A DNA stretch of 33,570 nt, from positions 1 to 33,570 of the forward strand of contig NZ_CALHIF010000031.1 in the NCBI RefSeq assembly GCF_938030755.1, read 5' to 3'. The notes under the pieces are model-generated. The model saw only the letters and a program-made list of their open reading frames with translations. It did no database searches and had not been told where the DNA came from. Source of the stretch: an uncultured Granulicatella sp. Its GTDB lineage: Bacteria > Bacillota > Bacilli > Lactobacillales > Aerococcaceae. The translations under genes were made by a program, and so were the position numbers. Every line of letters begins with the position of its first letter. Within the stretch, counting starts at the first letter, position 1. Shown here piece after piece: positions 14,558 through 22,748 of the stretch.

Positions 14558-15559
14558 CTACGCGTTAAATTTATTTAAGATACTTTCGATATTTTTGATG
14601 AGTACCGAAACAGAGCCGTCTGGATTGTTGATGAATTCGACCATCTCCTTGTTTTCGTAGATTTCACTTGGAATGGTAATTTCGATACCGTTGTCGAGTT
14701 TGAATTTTTGCTTTCTATATTTGCGTTCGTATTTTGGTACGTTCGTTACGGCAATTTTTTCTGGAACGCGTTCTTCGGTGATGGCCAACTGTGCAGCTTC
14801 ACGGGCGAGCGGTTTTTCTTCGAACACCTTATCGAAGATCGCTGCGGCATCGATTTCGTCCTGTTCTTCAAGCTGGTGGAAGATGGCTTGTTGCGTCGTT
14901 GCCAGCGCTTTGTACGGTTCCTCGTCGTGTTTTTTCGCGATATGAGTGACCGTTTTTTTGATTTCCTTGATTTGTTCTTTCGTTGTGATTGGCACCGCGA
15001 TTTCTAAGAATTTTTCAGAGAAATAGGCAGTCTTTTGGCCTTCAATTACTACTTTTTTTTCGATTAAGTGGTAGTTTCCGTTCGATAAATCCACGATGAA
15101 AGCTTCTGACGGTTTTTGCGTCGCGTTTGGCAAAATAGCGTGATTTTGCAAGATGGTATTGCTAACGGCTTCGCCTTCATAATCGACAAAGTGTGTGACT
15201 TTTGAACTATAATCGAGGCGAATCATTCCAAAAAGTGTGCCGCCTGTATCGCTTGTTCCCGTAAAGAATAGGTAGTCTGCTGGTCCAATTTCTTCTGCCG
15301 GGGAAATGAGTGCAAAAAGTTTGTCGGATAACTGCTGCGTCTTTTCTAAGAAGGAAATCCCTTCGTCTGAAAGATACCCAAGAAGCGGTTCGCTAGAAGC
15401 TAATTGACCGATATGCGGATCTCCTTTTTTGATTTTATCCACGAGTTTTGTAATGTATTCAATGAGAAATGGATCGCCCAGTTGCAGTGGGGCCTGAGAT
15501 AATAGTAAGTTTCCTGAATTTTTATCTAAAATATGTAAAACGGCTTCGTTAATGAGCAT
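14558..15559 (-). CDS. Nucleoid-associated protein, NdpA/NA37 family
   Basis: This 333-residue protein resembles the 37-kDa nucleoid-associated family (YejK/NdpA). The opening INEAVLHILDKNSGNLLLSQ and the C-terminal YERKYRKQKFKLDNGIEITI are characteristic in my reading. Family members bind DNA, but their cellular role is poorly known. The ATG has GAAAGGAGC upstream. It is a single-gene unit divergent from ogt, with an AT palindrome between them that could give both a -10 box. Some homologues occur on mobile elements; here it sits among housekeeping genes. Confidence 0.75.
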   Translation of the reverse strand: MLINEAVLHILDKNSGNLLLSQAPLQLGDPFLIEYITKLVDKIKKGDPHIGQLASSEPLLGYLSDEGISFLEKTQQLSDKLFALISPAEEIGPADYLFFTGTSDTGGTLFGMIRLDYSSKVTHFVDYEGEAVSNTILQNHAILPNATQKPSEAFIVDLSNGNYHLIEKKVVIEGQKTAYFSEKFLEIAVPITTKEQIKEIKKTVTHIAKKHDEEPYKALATTQQAIFHQLEEQDEIDAAAIFDKVFEEKPLAREAAQLAITEERVPEKIAVTNVPKYERKYRKQKFKLDNGIEITIPSEIYENKEMVEFINNPDGSVSVLIKNIESILNKFNA

Positions 15560-15595
15560 GAAAGTGCTCCTTTCCTATTTCATTCGATAGAAAAT

Positions 15596-15605
15596 ATTAT
15601 ATAAT
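15596..15605. promoter_or_regulatory. Shared -10 element of divergent genes
   Basis: The palindrome ATTATATAAT gives TATAAT on both strands between the nucleoid-associated gene and ogt. Good -35 boxes are not evident in either direction. Confidence 0.3.
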
Positions 15606-15645
15606 AGAAAAATAGATTTGTAATGAAAAATGAGGAGAGTGTCCC

Positions 15646-16176
15646 ATGACGATTTTAACGAAGATAGATACGCCACTAGGGGTGATGATTGCTGCAAGTG
15701 ATATGGTAGCATTAACCGGTTTGTGGTTTGAAGGGCAAAAATATGAGTGTGCCTTTGTGAAAAATCCAAAATGGGATGATTCACTAGCACTTTGGAATCT
15801 TGTAAAAACATGGATTAATCAGTATTATCATGAGAAAACTCCAGGAACTCCTTTGTTTTCGATTGCTTATGAAGGAGGAACTCCTTTTCAACAAAGTGTT
15901 TGGAATACATTGCTAGAAATTCCGTTTGGAGAAGTATGGACTTATAATGAAGTTACTCACCGAGTCAGTGAGAAGATAGGTAGAAAAACCTCCCCTCGTG
16001 CCGTCGCAAACGCTATTGGGAAAAATCCAATTTCGCTTCTTGTTCCTTGTCATAGAGTCGTTGCGACAACAGGAAAATTAACAGGATTTGCGGGAGGATT
16101 GAACAGAAAAAGAACGCTTCTAGAGATGGAAGGACATCAAATACAAGGAGATACAGTGATCCATCATGAAGCTTAA
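15646..16176 (+). CDS. ogt: Methylated-DNA--protein-cysteine S-methyltransferase
   Basis: This 176-residue suicide enzyme repairs O6-alkylguanine by moving the alkyl group to its own cysteine. The active site is PCHRVV with Cys135; the preceding RAVANAIGKNPISLLV and the following GFAGGLNRKRTLLEME are typical. An N-terminal ribonuclease-H-like domain is present, and there is no Ada regulatory domain. The ATG at 15646 has GAGGAGAG upstream. Its end overlaps the next gene by 11 bases. Confidence 0.93.
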   Translation: MTILTKIDTPLGVMIAASDMVALTGLWFEGQKYECAFVKNPKWDDSLALWNLVKTWINQYYHEKTPGTPLFSIAYEGGTPFQQSVWNTLLEIPFGEVWTYNEVTHRVSEKIGRKTSPRAVANAIGKNPISLLVPCHRVVATTGKLTGFAGGLNRKRTLLEMEGHQIQGDTVIHHEA

Positions 16177-17161
16177 AATAATGAAGGTAATCGTTTCAGC
16201 ATTTACTGCTTTAATGATTGCACAAGCATTCAATTTATCGACCCCCTCTGCAGCTGCCATTATTGCGATTTTAAGTGTAATGGATACGAAGAAAATCTCT
16301 TTAACGGCCACTAGTCAACGATTAGCTGCAGCTTTATTAGCACTTTTGGTGGGTGGAATCGTCTTTTGGGCTTTTGGTTTTGATGCGATGAGTTTTGGAG
16401 TTTACTTATTATGTTATATTCCAATGGCTTATTTATTAAAAGTAGATATTGGGGTTGCGCCGAGCACGGTTTTAGTTATCCATCTTTGGACGCAGCAACA
16501 ATTAACGTTTTCGTTGTTTGTGAATGAAATGCTTCTTGTGACGATTGGAGCGGGAGTTGCCATTTTATTCAATTGGTATATGCCATCGTACCGTGAACAT
16601 ATTGTTGAGATTCGTGAAGAAATTGAATCAAAAATGCGAGAAGTTCTGTTGAAAATGTCTGGATTTCTATCTGTTGGAAATGGAAAAAATGATGGCGAAG
16701 TTCTTCAAATTGTGAAAGAAAAATTGAAAGCAGCTAGAGAATATGTTCGCTTAGAATCAGAGAACCATCTAACCAGTGAAATCACCTATGATGAACAGTA
16801 TTTTGAAATGCGACGCGATCAAACAAAGTTATTAGAAATTATGGCGATCAATTTAAATGAATTTCGTTGGGATGGGGAAGAAATGGCTATTTTGTCTGAT
16901 ATGTTTAAACAGACGGCAAAGCAATTAGCGGAACAAAATACGGCGAGTCAACTCATTGATGAAATCGAAGCCATGTTAGAACATTTTCGAGAAAGACATT
17001 TGCCGCAAACAAGACGCGAATTTGAAAAAAGAGCGCAATTATATCAATTATTAAGAGACTTGAAACGATTCATACAGCTGAAAGTCGATTTCTATCAAAC
17101 TTATGGTGTGCATTATTTCAAGAGAAAAGAGAAGAGTAGAAATTCTTCCAAAAGCAATTAA
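16166..17161 (+). CDS. Aromatic acid exporter (ArAE/FUSC-like) membrane protein
   Basis: This 331-residue protein has a hydrophobic N-terminal half with four or five membrane segments (about residues 5-140, including LAAALLALLVGGIVFWAFGF) and a long soluble helical C-terminal half (about 145-325) rich in charged residues. That layout matches the Firmicute ArAE_1 family related to fusaric acid/aromatic acid exporters. Transport has rarely been shown for this branch. The start overlaps the ogt end, so translation is probably coupled. Confidence 0.75.
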   Translation: MKLKIMKVIVSAFTALMIAQAFNLSTPSAAAIIAILSVMDTKKISLTATSQRLAAALLALLVGGIVFWAFGFDAMSFGVYLLCYIPMAYLLKVDIGVAPSTVLVIHLWTQQQLTFSLFVNEMLLVTIGAGVAILFNWYMPSYREHIVEIREEIESKMREVLLKMSGFLSVGNGKNDGEVLQIVKEKLKAAREYVRLESENHLTSEITYDEQYFEMRRDQTKLLEIMAINLNEFRWDGEEMAILSDMFKQTAKQLAEQNTASQLIDEIEAMLEHFRERHLPQTRREFEKRAQLYQLLRDLKRFIQLKVDFYQTYGVHYFKRKEKSRNSSKSN

Positions 17162-17223
17162 GAAGGTTAGGAAATAATCCTATCTTTTATTTTCAATAAG
17201 ACAAATGAATTTAATTCTTAAGA

Positions 17224-17259
17224 AGTCTTGGTTTTATCCGATAAAACTAGGGCTTTTTA
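17224..17259 (+). terminator. Terminator of ogt-ArAE operon
   Basis: Long hairpin with inner TTTTAT/ATAAAA and outer AAGTCTTGG/CTAGGGCTT (including G-T pairs), then a T-run. Confidence 0.72.
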
Positions 17260-17324
17260 TGTTTGTTAATGAATATACTGAAGTGGAGAAGGAATGAGGG
17301 AGGAATTTATAGGGAGGTCATTTT

Positions 17325-17885
17325 ATGGAAAAGAAAGAGTTGTCGGAAGTAGTTCATCTAGCTAAAGCAAATAATGAGGAGGCGATTACCGAGTTGTTAA
17401 AGAGATTTGAGCCTTTAATTGCCAGTATGAATCATCATTATTTCTTTCATGAGATGGATCAAGAAGATTTTGCTCAAGAAGCTAGAGTCATGATGTTACG
17501 AGCATTAGATAAATATAATGAGGAGCATGCTGTTTCATTTGCGGGTTATTATCAACGGTGCCTAAAAAACTTAGCAGTGGAGTGTTTGAGAAGGGAGCAT
17601 CGACAAAGAGTGGTTCCTCATAATCTCCTAATACACGGGGATAAAGGGGAGCTAGCGTTGATGTCAGCTTCCGTAGAATCTTGCGAGAAACAAGTCTTTT
17701 TACATGAGGATGCGGAGGAATACTTCCATCACTTATCTCGATTTGAAAGAGAAGTGTTTCTAGGGGTATTAGACGGACAGACGTTTGAAGAGATGGCGGA
17801 TCACTTTGATAAGTCGGTTACCTCTGTAAAAGGGGCTCACAAACGGTGTAAGAAGAAATTCAAAGAACAAATTTGTAGAGGATAA
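17325..17885 (+). CDS. SigH/ComX-like RNA polymerase sigma factor
   Basis: This 186-residue sigma-70-family protein has region 2 at about 10-90 (LLKRFEPLIASM, then MDQEDFAQEARVMMLRAL) and region 4 at about 130-182 (LSRFEREVFLGVLDGQTFEE, then DKSVTSVKGAHKRCKKK helix-turn-helix). Regions 1 and 3 are missing. Size and sequence suggest the SigH/ComX (Sigma-30) type, which directs competence genes in some Lactobacillales. No anti-sigma gene adjoins it, so it is less like an ECF sigma. GGGAGGT lies upstream of the ATG. It is preceded by a terminator, so it has its own promoter. Confidence 0.78.
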   Translation: MEKKELSEVVHLAKANNEEAITELLKRFEPLIASMNHHYFFHEMDQEDFAQEARVMMLRALDKYNEEHAVSFAGYYQRCLKNLAVECLRREHRQRVVPHNLLIHGDKGELALMSASVESCEKQVFLHEDAEEYFHHLSRFEREVFLGVLDGQTFEEMADHFDKSVTSVKGAHKRCKKKFKEQICRG

Positions 17886-17952
17886 AGAAATTCAACTTAA
17901 GACTACCAATCTTACGCTGTTTATAGTACAATAGCACATGGCGTTTTTGCCG

Positions 17953-17991
17953 ATGAGGTTCGAAACCATCCCTCAATAAAAAACTAGGAGG
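17953..17991 (+). ncRNA. PreQ1-I riboswitch controlling queT
   Basis: The stem TGAGG/CCTCA (17954-17958 with 17970-17974) encloses the loop TTCGAAACCATC and is followed by AATAAAAAACTA and GGAGG. This matches the small preQ1 type I aptamer: short stem, C-rich loop and an A-rich tail that forms a pseudoknot with the loop. The tail runs directly into the queT ribosome binding site (17987-17991), so preQ1 binding should block translation. A TACAAT -10 box lies at 17927-17932. Confidence 0.85.
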
Positions 17992-17998
17992 CAGTAAC

Positions 17999-18508
17999 AT
18001 GCAAAATAAAAAATCAAAATTGATTGTGATTAACGCAATCATCGCAGCGCTTTATGTGGTTGTTACATCATTAACAGCATTTATGGCATTCGGAGATGTT
18101 CAATTCCGTATTGCGGAAATGTTGAACCACTTATTCGCTTTTGACAAAAAATACGGAATCGGTGTGGTTGCCGGTGTATTACTTGTCAACTCAGTCTTTA
18201 TGTCAGCGTCTGGTCTAGGTTTGTACGACTTAGTATTCGGATTAGGGCATACAATCGCTTCATTCGCTATCAGCGCATTTATCTTCAAATCAGTGAAAGA
18301 CGTTAAAACACGTATGTTTGTTTTAGCTGGTGTCTTCAGTGTGATGATTTTCTTAGTAGCGATTGAATTGAACTTAGCATTAGGTTTACCATTCTGGCTA
18401 AGTTACGCGCAAACATTCTTTGGTGAAATCGTCGTATTATTAGCGGGTGTTCCGTTGATGACGGCATTAAACAAAGCCATCGATTTGAAAAAATTAATCA
18501 ATGATTAA
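17999..18508 (+). CDS. queT: QueT-family queuosine precursor transporter
   Basis: This 169-residue membrane protein has about five hydrophobic segments (IVINAIIAALYVVVTSLTAF near the N-terminus, MFVLAGVFSVMIFLVAIEL in the middle). It resembles QueT, the substrate-binding subunit of an ECF-type importer for queuosine precursors such as preQ1. The preQ1-I riboswitch directly upstream strongly supports this. The ATG is seven bases after GGAGG. No ATPase or EcfT partner is nearby, as expected for S components that share a common energising module. Confidence 0.9.
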   Translation: MQNKKSKLIVINAIIAALYVVVTSLTAFMAFGDVQFRIAEMLNHLFAFDKKYGIGVVAGVLLVNSVFMSASGLGLYDLVFGLGHTIASFAISAFIFKSVKDVKTRMFVLAGVFSVMIFLVAIELNLALGLPFWLSYAQTFFGEIVVLLAGVPLMTALNKAIDLKKLIND

Positions 18509-18515
18509 TCAACAG

Positions 18516-18545
18516 ACGTCTGGGCTCTATGCTTGGGCGTTTTTT
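18516..18545 (+). terminator. Terminator after queT
   Basis: ACGTCTGGGC (18516-18525) pairs with GCTTGGGCGT (18531-18540) using several G-T pairs, then a T-run. Confidence 0.78.
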
Positions 18546-18604
18546 GATTGCAAGAACTCACCATTTTATGTAGAGTTAAGAGGAGACCTAAAGGAGGAAT
18601 ACAA

Positions 18605-19243
18605 ATGGAGTTATTAAGCATTCCAGTAGGACGTTTGGAAGAAAATGTCTACTTTTTAATTGATGAGAATAAAGAAACAGTGATTTTTGACCCAGGTGCA
18701 CAAGCCGAGGATATTAAACAATTAATTAAAGAAGAAGGATTGAAGCCAGTAGCGATTGTGTTAACACATGCGCACGGAGACCATATCGGAGCAGTAGATG
18801 CACTTCGTGAGGAATACAATATTCCAATGTATATGAATGAGTTGGAAAAAGTATTTTTACACGATCCAGAATTGAACCGTTCCTATTACTCTGGAGAAAA
18901 TATTACGACTAAGCCAGCGGATGGTTATTTCCCTAAAATAATGGGCAAATGGAAAGTTGGAAGTTTTGAACCGGAATTAGCACATATTCCAGGGCACTCA
19001 CCTGGTGGAACCATCTTTATTTTTAAAGAAAATGGATTTGTCATCGGTGGGGACGTGATGTTTAAAGGAAGCGTTGGACGTAGTGATTTCCCATACGGAA
19101 GCCATAAAGAGTTAATGGAAGGAATCCGCAAATACTTATTGCCTTTACCTGCTGAAACGGTGATTTTCCCAGGACACGGGGAACCAACAACGCTAAAAGA
19201 TGAAATTGCGACAAACCCATTCTTAAATGGGGCAACAAGATAA
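18605..19243 (+). CDS. Metallo-beta-lactamase-fold hydrolase, glyoxalase II-like
   Basis: This 212-residue hydrolase carries the metal motif THAHGDHIGAV (HxHxDH) near residue 58, a further His in HIPGHSPGG and Asp in GGDVMF, and a C-terminal PGHGEPT. It belongs to the hydroxyacylglutathione hydrolase-like branch common in Gram-positive bacteria; glutathione is uncertain here, so the true thioester or other substrate is unknown. The ATG at 18605 follows AAAGGAGG; a longer frame from a TTG at 18548 lacks support. tatD begins eight bases after the stop. Confidence 0.88.
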   Translation: MELLSIPVGRLEENVYFLIDENKETVIFDPGAQAEDIKQLIKEEGLKPVAIVLTHAHGDHIGAVDALREEYNIPMYMNELEKVFLHDPELNRSYYSGENITTKPADGYFPKIMGKWKVGSFEPELAHIPGHSPGGTIFIFKENGFVIGGDVMFKGSVGRSDFPYGSHKELMEGIRKYLLPLPAETVIFPGHGEPTTLKDEIATNPFLNGATR

Positions 19244-19251
19244 GAGGCGAA

Positions 19252-20037
19252 ATGATGATTTTTGATACGCATACGCATTTAAATGTATCTGCGTTTAAAG
19301 GAGAAGAAAAAGAGGTCATCGCGCGTGCAAAAGAACTGGCAGTGACGCGCTTTGCGGTGGTGGGTTTTGATACGGATACGATTACGCGAAGTCTGGAGCT
19401 CAGTGAAGAGTTCAAAGAAGTGGTTTCGATTATCGGATGGCATCCAACTGAAGCCTATCAATACAATAAAGAAATCGAAAGTTGGCTACAGGAACGTTTG
19501 ACGCATCCACAAGTGGTAGCGATGGGGGAAATGGGGCTGGATTACTATTGGAAAGATTCAACGCCCGAGGAACAAGACAAGGTGTTCCGACGCCAAATCG
19601 CGATTGCCAAAGAAATGAAATTACCAATTGTGATTCATAACCGCGATGCGACAGAAGATTGCTACAAGATTCTAAAAGAAGAAGGTATTCAAGACATCGG
19701 GGGCATTATGCATAGTTATAATGGCGACGTGGAATATATGAAGCATTTCTTAGATTTAGGCATGCATATTTCCTTTAGCGGTGTGACGACCTTCAAAAAT
19801 GCGCCACAAGTTCGAGAATGTGCAAAATTAGTTCCATTCGACCGTATGTTAGTGGAAACTGATGCGCCGTATTTAGCGCCCGTGCCATACCGTGGAAAGA
19901 GAAACGAACCTGGCTATACGCGCTATGTCGTTGAAACGATTGCCAAAGAACGCGGCCTTGCTTGGGAAGAAGTGGCCCATCAAACGACACAAAATGCCAT
20001 CAAGCTATTCCGCATGGAAGAAAGAGGCTTGCTATGA
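19252..20037 (+). CDS. tatD: TatD-family metal-dependent hydrolase/DNase
   Basis: This 261-residue TIM-barrel hydrolase has metal ligands in FDTHTHLN, GEMGLDYYW, VIHNRD, the MHSYNG histidine and VETDAPYLAP. TatD proteins show 3'-5' exonuclease activity on DNA and are often next to rnmV and rsmA, as here. Two adjacent ATGs (19252 and 19255) follow GAGGCGAA; the second has better spacing. The gene ends with an ATGA overlap with rnmV. Confidence 0.92.
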   Translation: MMIFDTHTHLNVSAFKGEEKEVIARAKELAVTRFAVVGFDTDTITRSLELSEEFKEVVSIIGWHPTEAYQYNKEIESWLQERLTHPQVVAMGEMGLDYYWKDSTPEEQDKVFRRQIAIAKEMKLPIVIHNRDATEDCYKILKEEGIQDIGGIMHSYNGDVEYMKHFLDLGMHISFSGVTTFKNAPQVRECAKLVPFDRMLVETDAPYLAPVPYRGKRNEPGYTRYVVETIAKERGLAWEEVAHQTTQNAIKLFRMEERGLL

Positions 20038-20600
20038 ATCCAGTCATTGTCGTAGAAGGGCGAGACGATACAAGACGCTTAAGAGAAATCTATCCGGATA
20101 TCGAAACGATTGAAACAAACGGTTCGGCGATTGACGAAGAAACGATTGCGCTCATTCAAAAGGCGCTGCAAACGCGTGAAGTGATTGTGTTTACGGACCC
20201 TGATTATCCGGGGACTCGTATTCGTAACATCATTCAAGATCGCGTACCTGGTGTGAAGCATGCCTTTATCGAACGAGAAGAAGCCGTCAGAAAGGACAAT
20301 CATAAGAGTCTTGGGGTGGAACATGCGAGTACTGCAGCGATTCAGCGAGCACTTGAATCGGTACATGAGATTTCAACAGAACCCGGAAAGCCAGTGATTT
20401 CGCAGGCAACACTGATGGCGCTTGGGTTTATCGGACGACCAGATTCAGCAACAAGACGTCAAAAGGTAGCGGATTTTCTAAAAATTGGCCATACGAATGG
20501 AAAACAGTTCGCGAAAAGATTACAATTATTTGGTATTACAGAAGAACAATTAAGGGCGGCACTTGAGGCTGTCTTAGAAAATGAGGACAAACATGAATGA
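20034..20600 (+). CDS. rnmV: Ribonuclease M5
   Basis: This 188-residue nuclease completes 5S rRNA maturation in Firmicutes. The N-terminal Toprim domain begins MNPVIVVEGRDDTRRLRE, with the conserved glutamate, and contains FTDPDYPGTRIRN, with the acidic metal-binding pair. The start at 20034 overlaps the tatD stop (ATGA), giving translational coupling; the longer frame from 19962 lies within tatD. The end overlaps rsmA by eight bases. Confidence 0.93.
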   Translation: MNPVIVVEGRDDTRRLREIYPDIETIETNGSAIDEETIALIQKALQTREVIVFTDPDYPGTRIRNIIQDRVPGVKHAFIEREEAVRKDNHKSLGVEHASTAAIQRALESVHEISTEPGKPVISQATLMALGFIGRPDSATRRQKVADFLKIGHTNGKQFAKRLQLFGITEEQLRAALEAVLENEDKHE

Positions 20601-21462
20601 AATAAAGGATATCGCGACGCCAAAAAGAACGCGCGAGATTATGGAACGTCATGGGCTAACGGTAAAGAAGAGTCTAGGGCAAAACTTCCTGATTGAACCG
20701 AATATTTTAACGCGTATGCTAGAGGTGGCGGGAGTTGACAAAACAACAAACGTCATTGAAATCGGACCAGGGATTGGTGCGTTGACCGAACGTCTAGCAA
20801 GAGAAGCCAAACAAGTGCTGGCGTTTGAAATCGATGGTCGTTTGTTGCCGGTGCTTGATGAAACATTGGCACCCTATGATAATGTAACGGTGGTTCATAG
20901 CGACATTTTGGACGTCGACTTAGAGCAAGTAATCGGAGAACATTTCGACATTAATGAGCCGTTATTAGTCGTGGCCAACTTGCCGTACTATATTACAACT
21001 CCAATCATTATGAATTTATTGGAATCGAAATTACCAATCGATGGTTTTGCGATGATGATGCAAAAAGAAGTGGCTCAACGAATGACGGCTGAGCCAAATT
21101 CGAAGGCGTATGGATCGCTCACGATTGCGATTCAATATTTCTGCGAAGCGAGCATTGGATTTATCGTACCTAAGACGGTGTTCAATCCAGCTCCGAATGT
21201 GGATTCTGCGATTTTGGTGTTAAAACGTCGCGAAAAACCACTTGTGGAAGTGAAAGACGAAGCGAAATTTTTCGCACTCGTGAAAAACAGTTTCGTGCAA
21301 CGTCGTAAAACGCTATGGAATAATTTAGCTAAAGCCTATGTGGGGGAGAGCCATACAAAAGAAAGTTTAGCCGCTGCATTAGAAGCTGCAGGTATTGACC
21401 CATCCAGACGTGCAGAAACACTGACGATTGAAGAGTTCGCACGTTTAAGTGATAAACTTTAA
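20593..21462 (+). CDS. rsmA: 16S rRNA dimethyladenosine transferase RsmA/KsgA
   Basis: This 289-residue enzyme dimethylates A1518 and A1519 of 16S rRNA; loss gives kasugamycin resistance in other bacteria. It shows KKSLGQNFL, the SAM motif IEIGPGIGALTERL, the acidic FEIDGRL and the catalytic NLPYYITTP, then a helical C-terminal domain. The ATG at 20593 has GAGG six bases upstream; a frame from 20581 adds four residues without a site. It is the last gene of the tatD-rnmV-rsmA operon. Confidence 0.94.
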   Translation: MNEIKDIATPKRTREIMERHGLTVKKSLGQNFLIEPNILTRMLEVAGVDKTTNVIEIGPGIGALTERLAREAKQVLAFEIDGRLLPVLDETLAPYDNVTVVHSDILDVDLEQVIGEHFDINEPLLVVANLPYYITTPIIMNLLESKLPIDGFAMMMQKEVAQRMTAEPNSKAYGSLTIAIQYFCEASIGFIVPKTVFNPAPNVDSAILVLKRREKPLVEVKDEAKFFALVKNSFVQRRKTLWNNLAKAYVGESHTKESLAAALEAAGIDPSRRAETLTIEEFARLSDKL

Positions 21463-21497
21463 TAGTGGAAATACACTCAGAAGAAGAACGAATGTAA

Positions 21498-21550
21498 AAG
21501 ATGATACTGAAGGAATCCATAAGAAACCGAAGGTATCATCTTCTTGTTTT
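21498..21550 (+). terminator. Probable terminator after rsmA
   Basis: AAGATGATAC (21498-21507) pairs with GTATCATCTT (21533-21542), followed by CTTGTTTT. The loop is 25 bases, so it is weaker than other terminators here. Confidence 0.55.
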
Positions 21551-21580
21551 AAATCTATTAAAAAATATTTTAAATAGATG

Positions 21581-21609
21581 TTGCATTTTACATCCCTCAG
21601 GAGTATAAT
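21581..21609 (+). promoter_or_regulatory. Promoter of sdpR-sdpI with flanking direct repeats
   Basis: TTGCAT (21581-21586) and TATAAT (21604-21609) have a 17-base spacer. The decamer TTTAAATAGA occurs just upstream (21569-21578) and again downstream (21625-21634) of the promoter, placing it between two probable binding sites for the autorepressor. Confidence 0.75.
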
Positions 21610-21648
21610 CTAATTAAAGATAAATTTAAATAGAAAGAAGTTGAGGAG

Positions 21649-21915
21649 ATGGCTGTTAATGAAGTAATGTCTGCTCTTTCGGACGAAACGCGCCGCCAAA
21701 TATTGGAAATCCTGCGTAAAGGGAAGACTAATACAGGTGATTTAGCGGAGTTAATTGGGATGACGCCGCAAGCTTTGTCTTATCATCTTAGAAAATTAAA
21801 ACAAGCTGATTTAATCTACGAAACACGTTATAAAAACTTTATTTATTATGAATTGAATTTGACCGTACTGGACGAAGCCATTGTATGGATCAATCAAATT
21901 ATTGGGGGAAAATAA
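21649..21915 (+). CDS. sdpR: SdpR-like ArsR-family repressor
   Basis: This 88-residue winged-helix protein (MSALSDETRRQILEILRKGK, then TPQALSYHLRKLKQADLI) resembles SdpR, the autorepressor paired with the immunity protein SdpI in Bacillus. No cysteine metal site of classic ArsR proteins is visible. It is followed directly by an sdpI-like gene, which is the known arrangement. The ribosome binding site is not ideal: GGAG abuts the ATG, with a weaker GAAAGAAG farther upstream. Confidence 0.8.
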   Translation: MAVNEVMSALSDETRRQILEILRKGKTNTGDLAELIGMTPQALSYHLRKLKQADLIYETRYKNFIYYELNLTVLDEAIVWINQIIGGK

Positions 21916-21916
21916 T

Positions 21917-22576
21917 ATGGAACAAGTAAAACAATTTAAAAAATATGCCTATCTTGCATTAATGTTCGCACCACTCGTTGTGGCTCTAGTGGTGGTGTGG
22001 TTCTTACCGGAGACTATTGTTTCTAATTTCGACTTTTCTGGAAATGTTACCGGCACCGCCAATCGATTTGTAATTTTAATTTATCCAGTGATTGTGGCCA
22101 TTGTTGGGTTTATTATTCGTATTGCTAGCACTTCTCCTAAATTCACAGGAGGGAATGTGAAGACCGCTCGTTCTATTAGTTGGTTAGTTCTACTATTACT
22201 GAATGTTGTTGCTTATTTCCAATTTTGGTTGTATTTAAATGGAGTGACGATTGGAACACAAATAGGACGTTTTTTGACATTTATCCTTGGGATTTTCTTT
22301 ATCCTGATTGGAAATCTCTCTCCTAAGATTAAAGACAATACAAAACACTTTGGATTCCGTGCATCATGGCTAAAAAATAATGATGTAGCTTTCCGAAAAA
22401 CACAACGCTTCTTTGGCTTTGCTTCTATTATTGCTGGACTGTTAATGATTTTAACAGCAATCTTTATGGCAAATAATATTGCAATTTTGGTAGCTACGAT
22501 GATTCTAGTAGTGGTGGTAGCGGTGACCGGGGGATATTCTTACTACATTGCAAATACAGAGACAGAAGGGGAATAA
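21917..22576 (+). CDS. sdpI: SdpI-family membrane protein
   Basis: This 219-residue protein has six hydrophobic segments and the pattern of an N-terminal DUF1648 domain (WFLPETIVSNFDFSGNVTG) followed by an SdpI domain (NLSPKIKDNTKHFGFRASWL). In Bacillus, SdpI protects against the SdpC killing factor and signals to SdpR. No sdpC-like toxin gene occurs in this window. The ATG at 21917 follows GGGGGA and lies two bases after the sdpR stop codon, so the two are coupled. Confidence 0.82.
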   Translation: MEQVKQFKKYAYLALMFAPLVVALVVVWFLPETIVSNFDFSGNVTGTANRFVILIYPVIVAIVGFIIRIASTSPKFTGGNVKTARSISWLVLLLLNVVAYFQFWLYLNGVTIGTQIGRFLTFILGIFFILIGNLSPKIKDNTKHFGFRASWLKNNDVAFRKTQRFFGFASIIAGLLMILTAIFMANNIAILVATMILVVVVAVTGGYSYYIANTETEGE

Positions 22577-22583
22577 AAATCAT

Positions 22584-22624
22584 AAAACGTTCTATCATCC
22601 AACATGGTAGAACGTTTTTTATTT
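22584..22624 (+). terminator. Terminator of sdpR-sdpI
   Basis: AAAACGTTCTA pairs with TAGAACGTTTT, followed by T-rich sequence. Confidence 0.88.
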
Positions 22625-22703
22625 TGTCCCCTAAGGAAAATCAGAAGAAGTTAACGAATGTCTTCATTAAAATCCACGCTTTTTTTCGTTTAGCTCTTAT
22701 CTG

Positions 22704-22712
22704 TGCTATAAT
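22704..22712 (+). promoter_or_regulatory. Extended -10 promoter of cdaA-cdaR-glmM
   Basis: TGC-TATAAT forms an extended -10 element 37 bases before the cdaA start. The -35 region is weak, as expected for this type. Confidence 0.55.
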
Positions 22713-22748
22713 AGAAAGGTACATATTGGTGGAAGAGAGGTTAACTTT

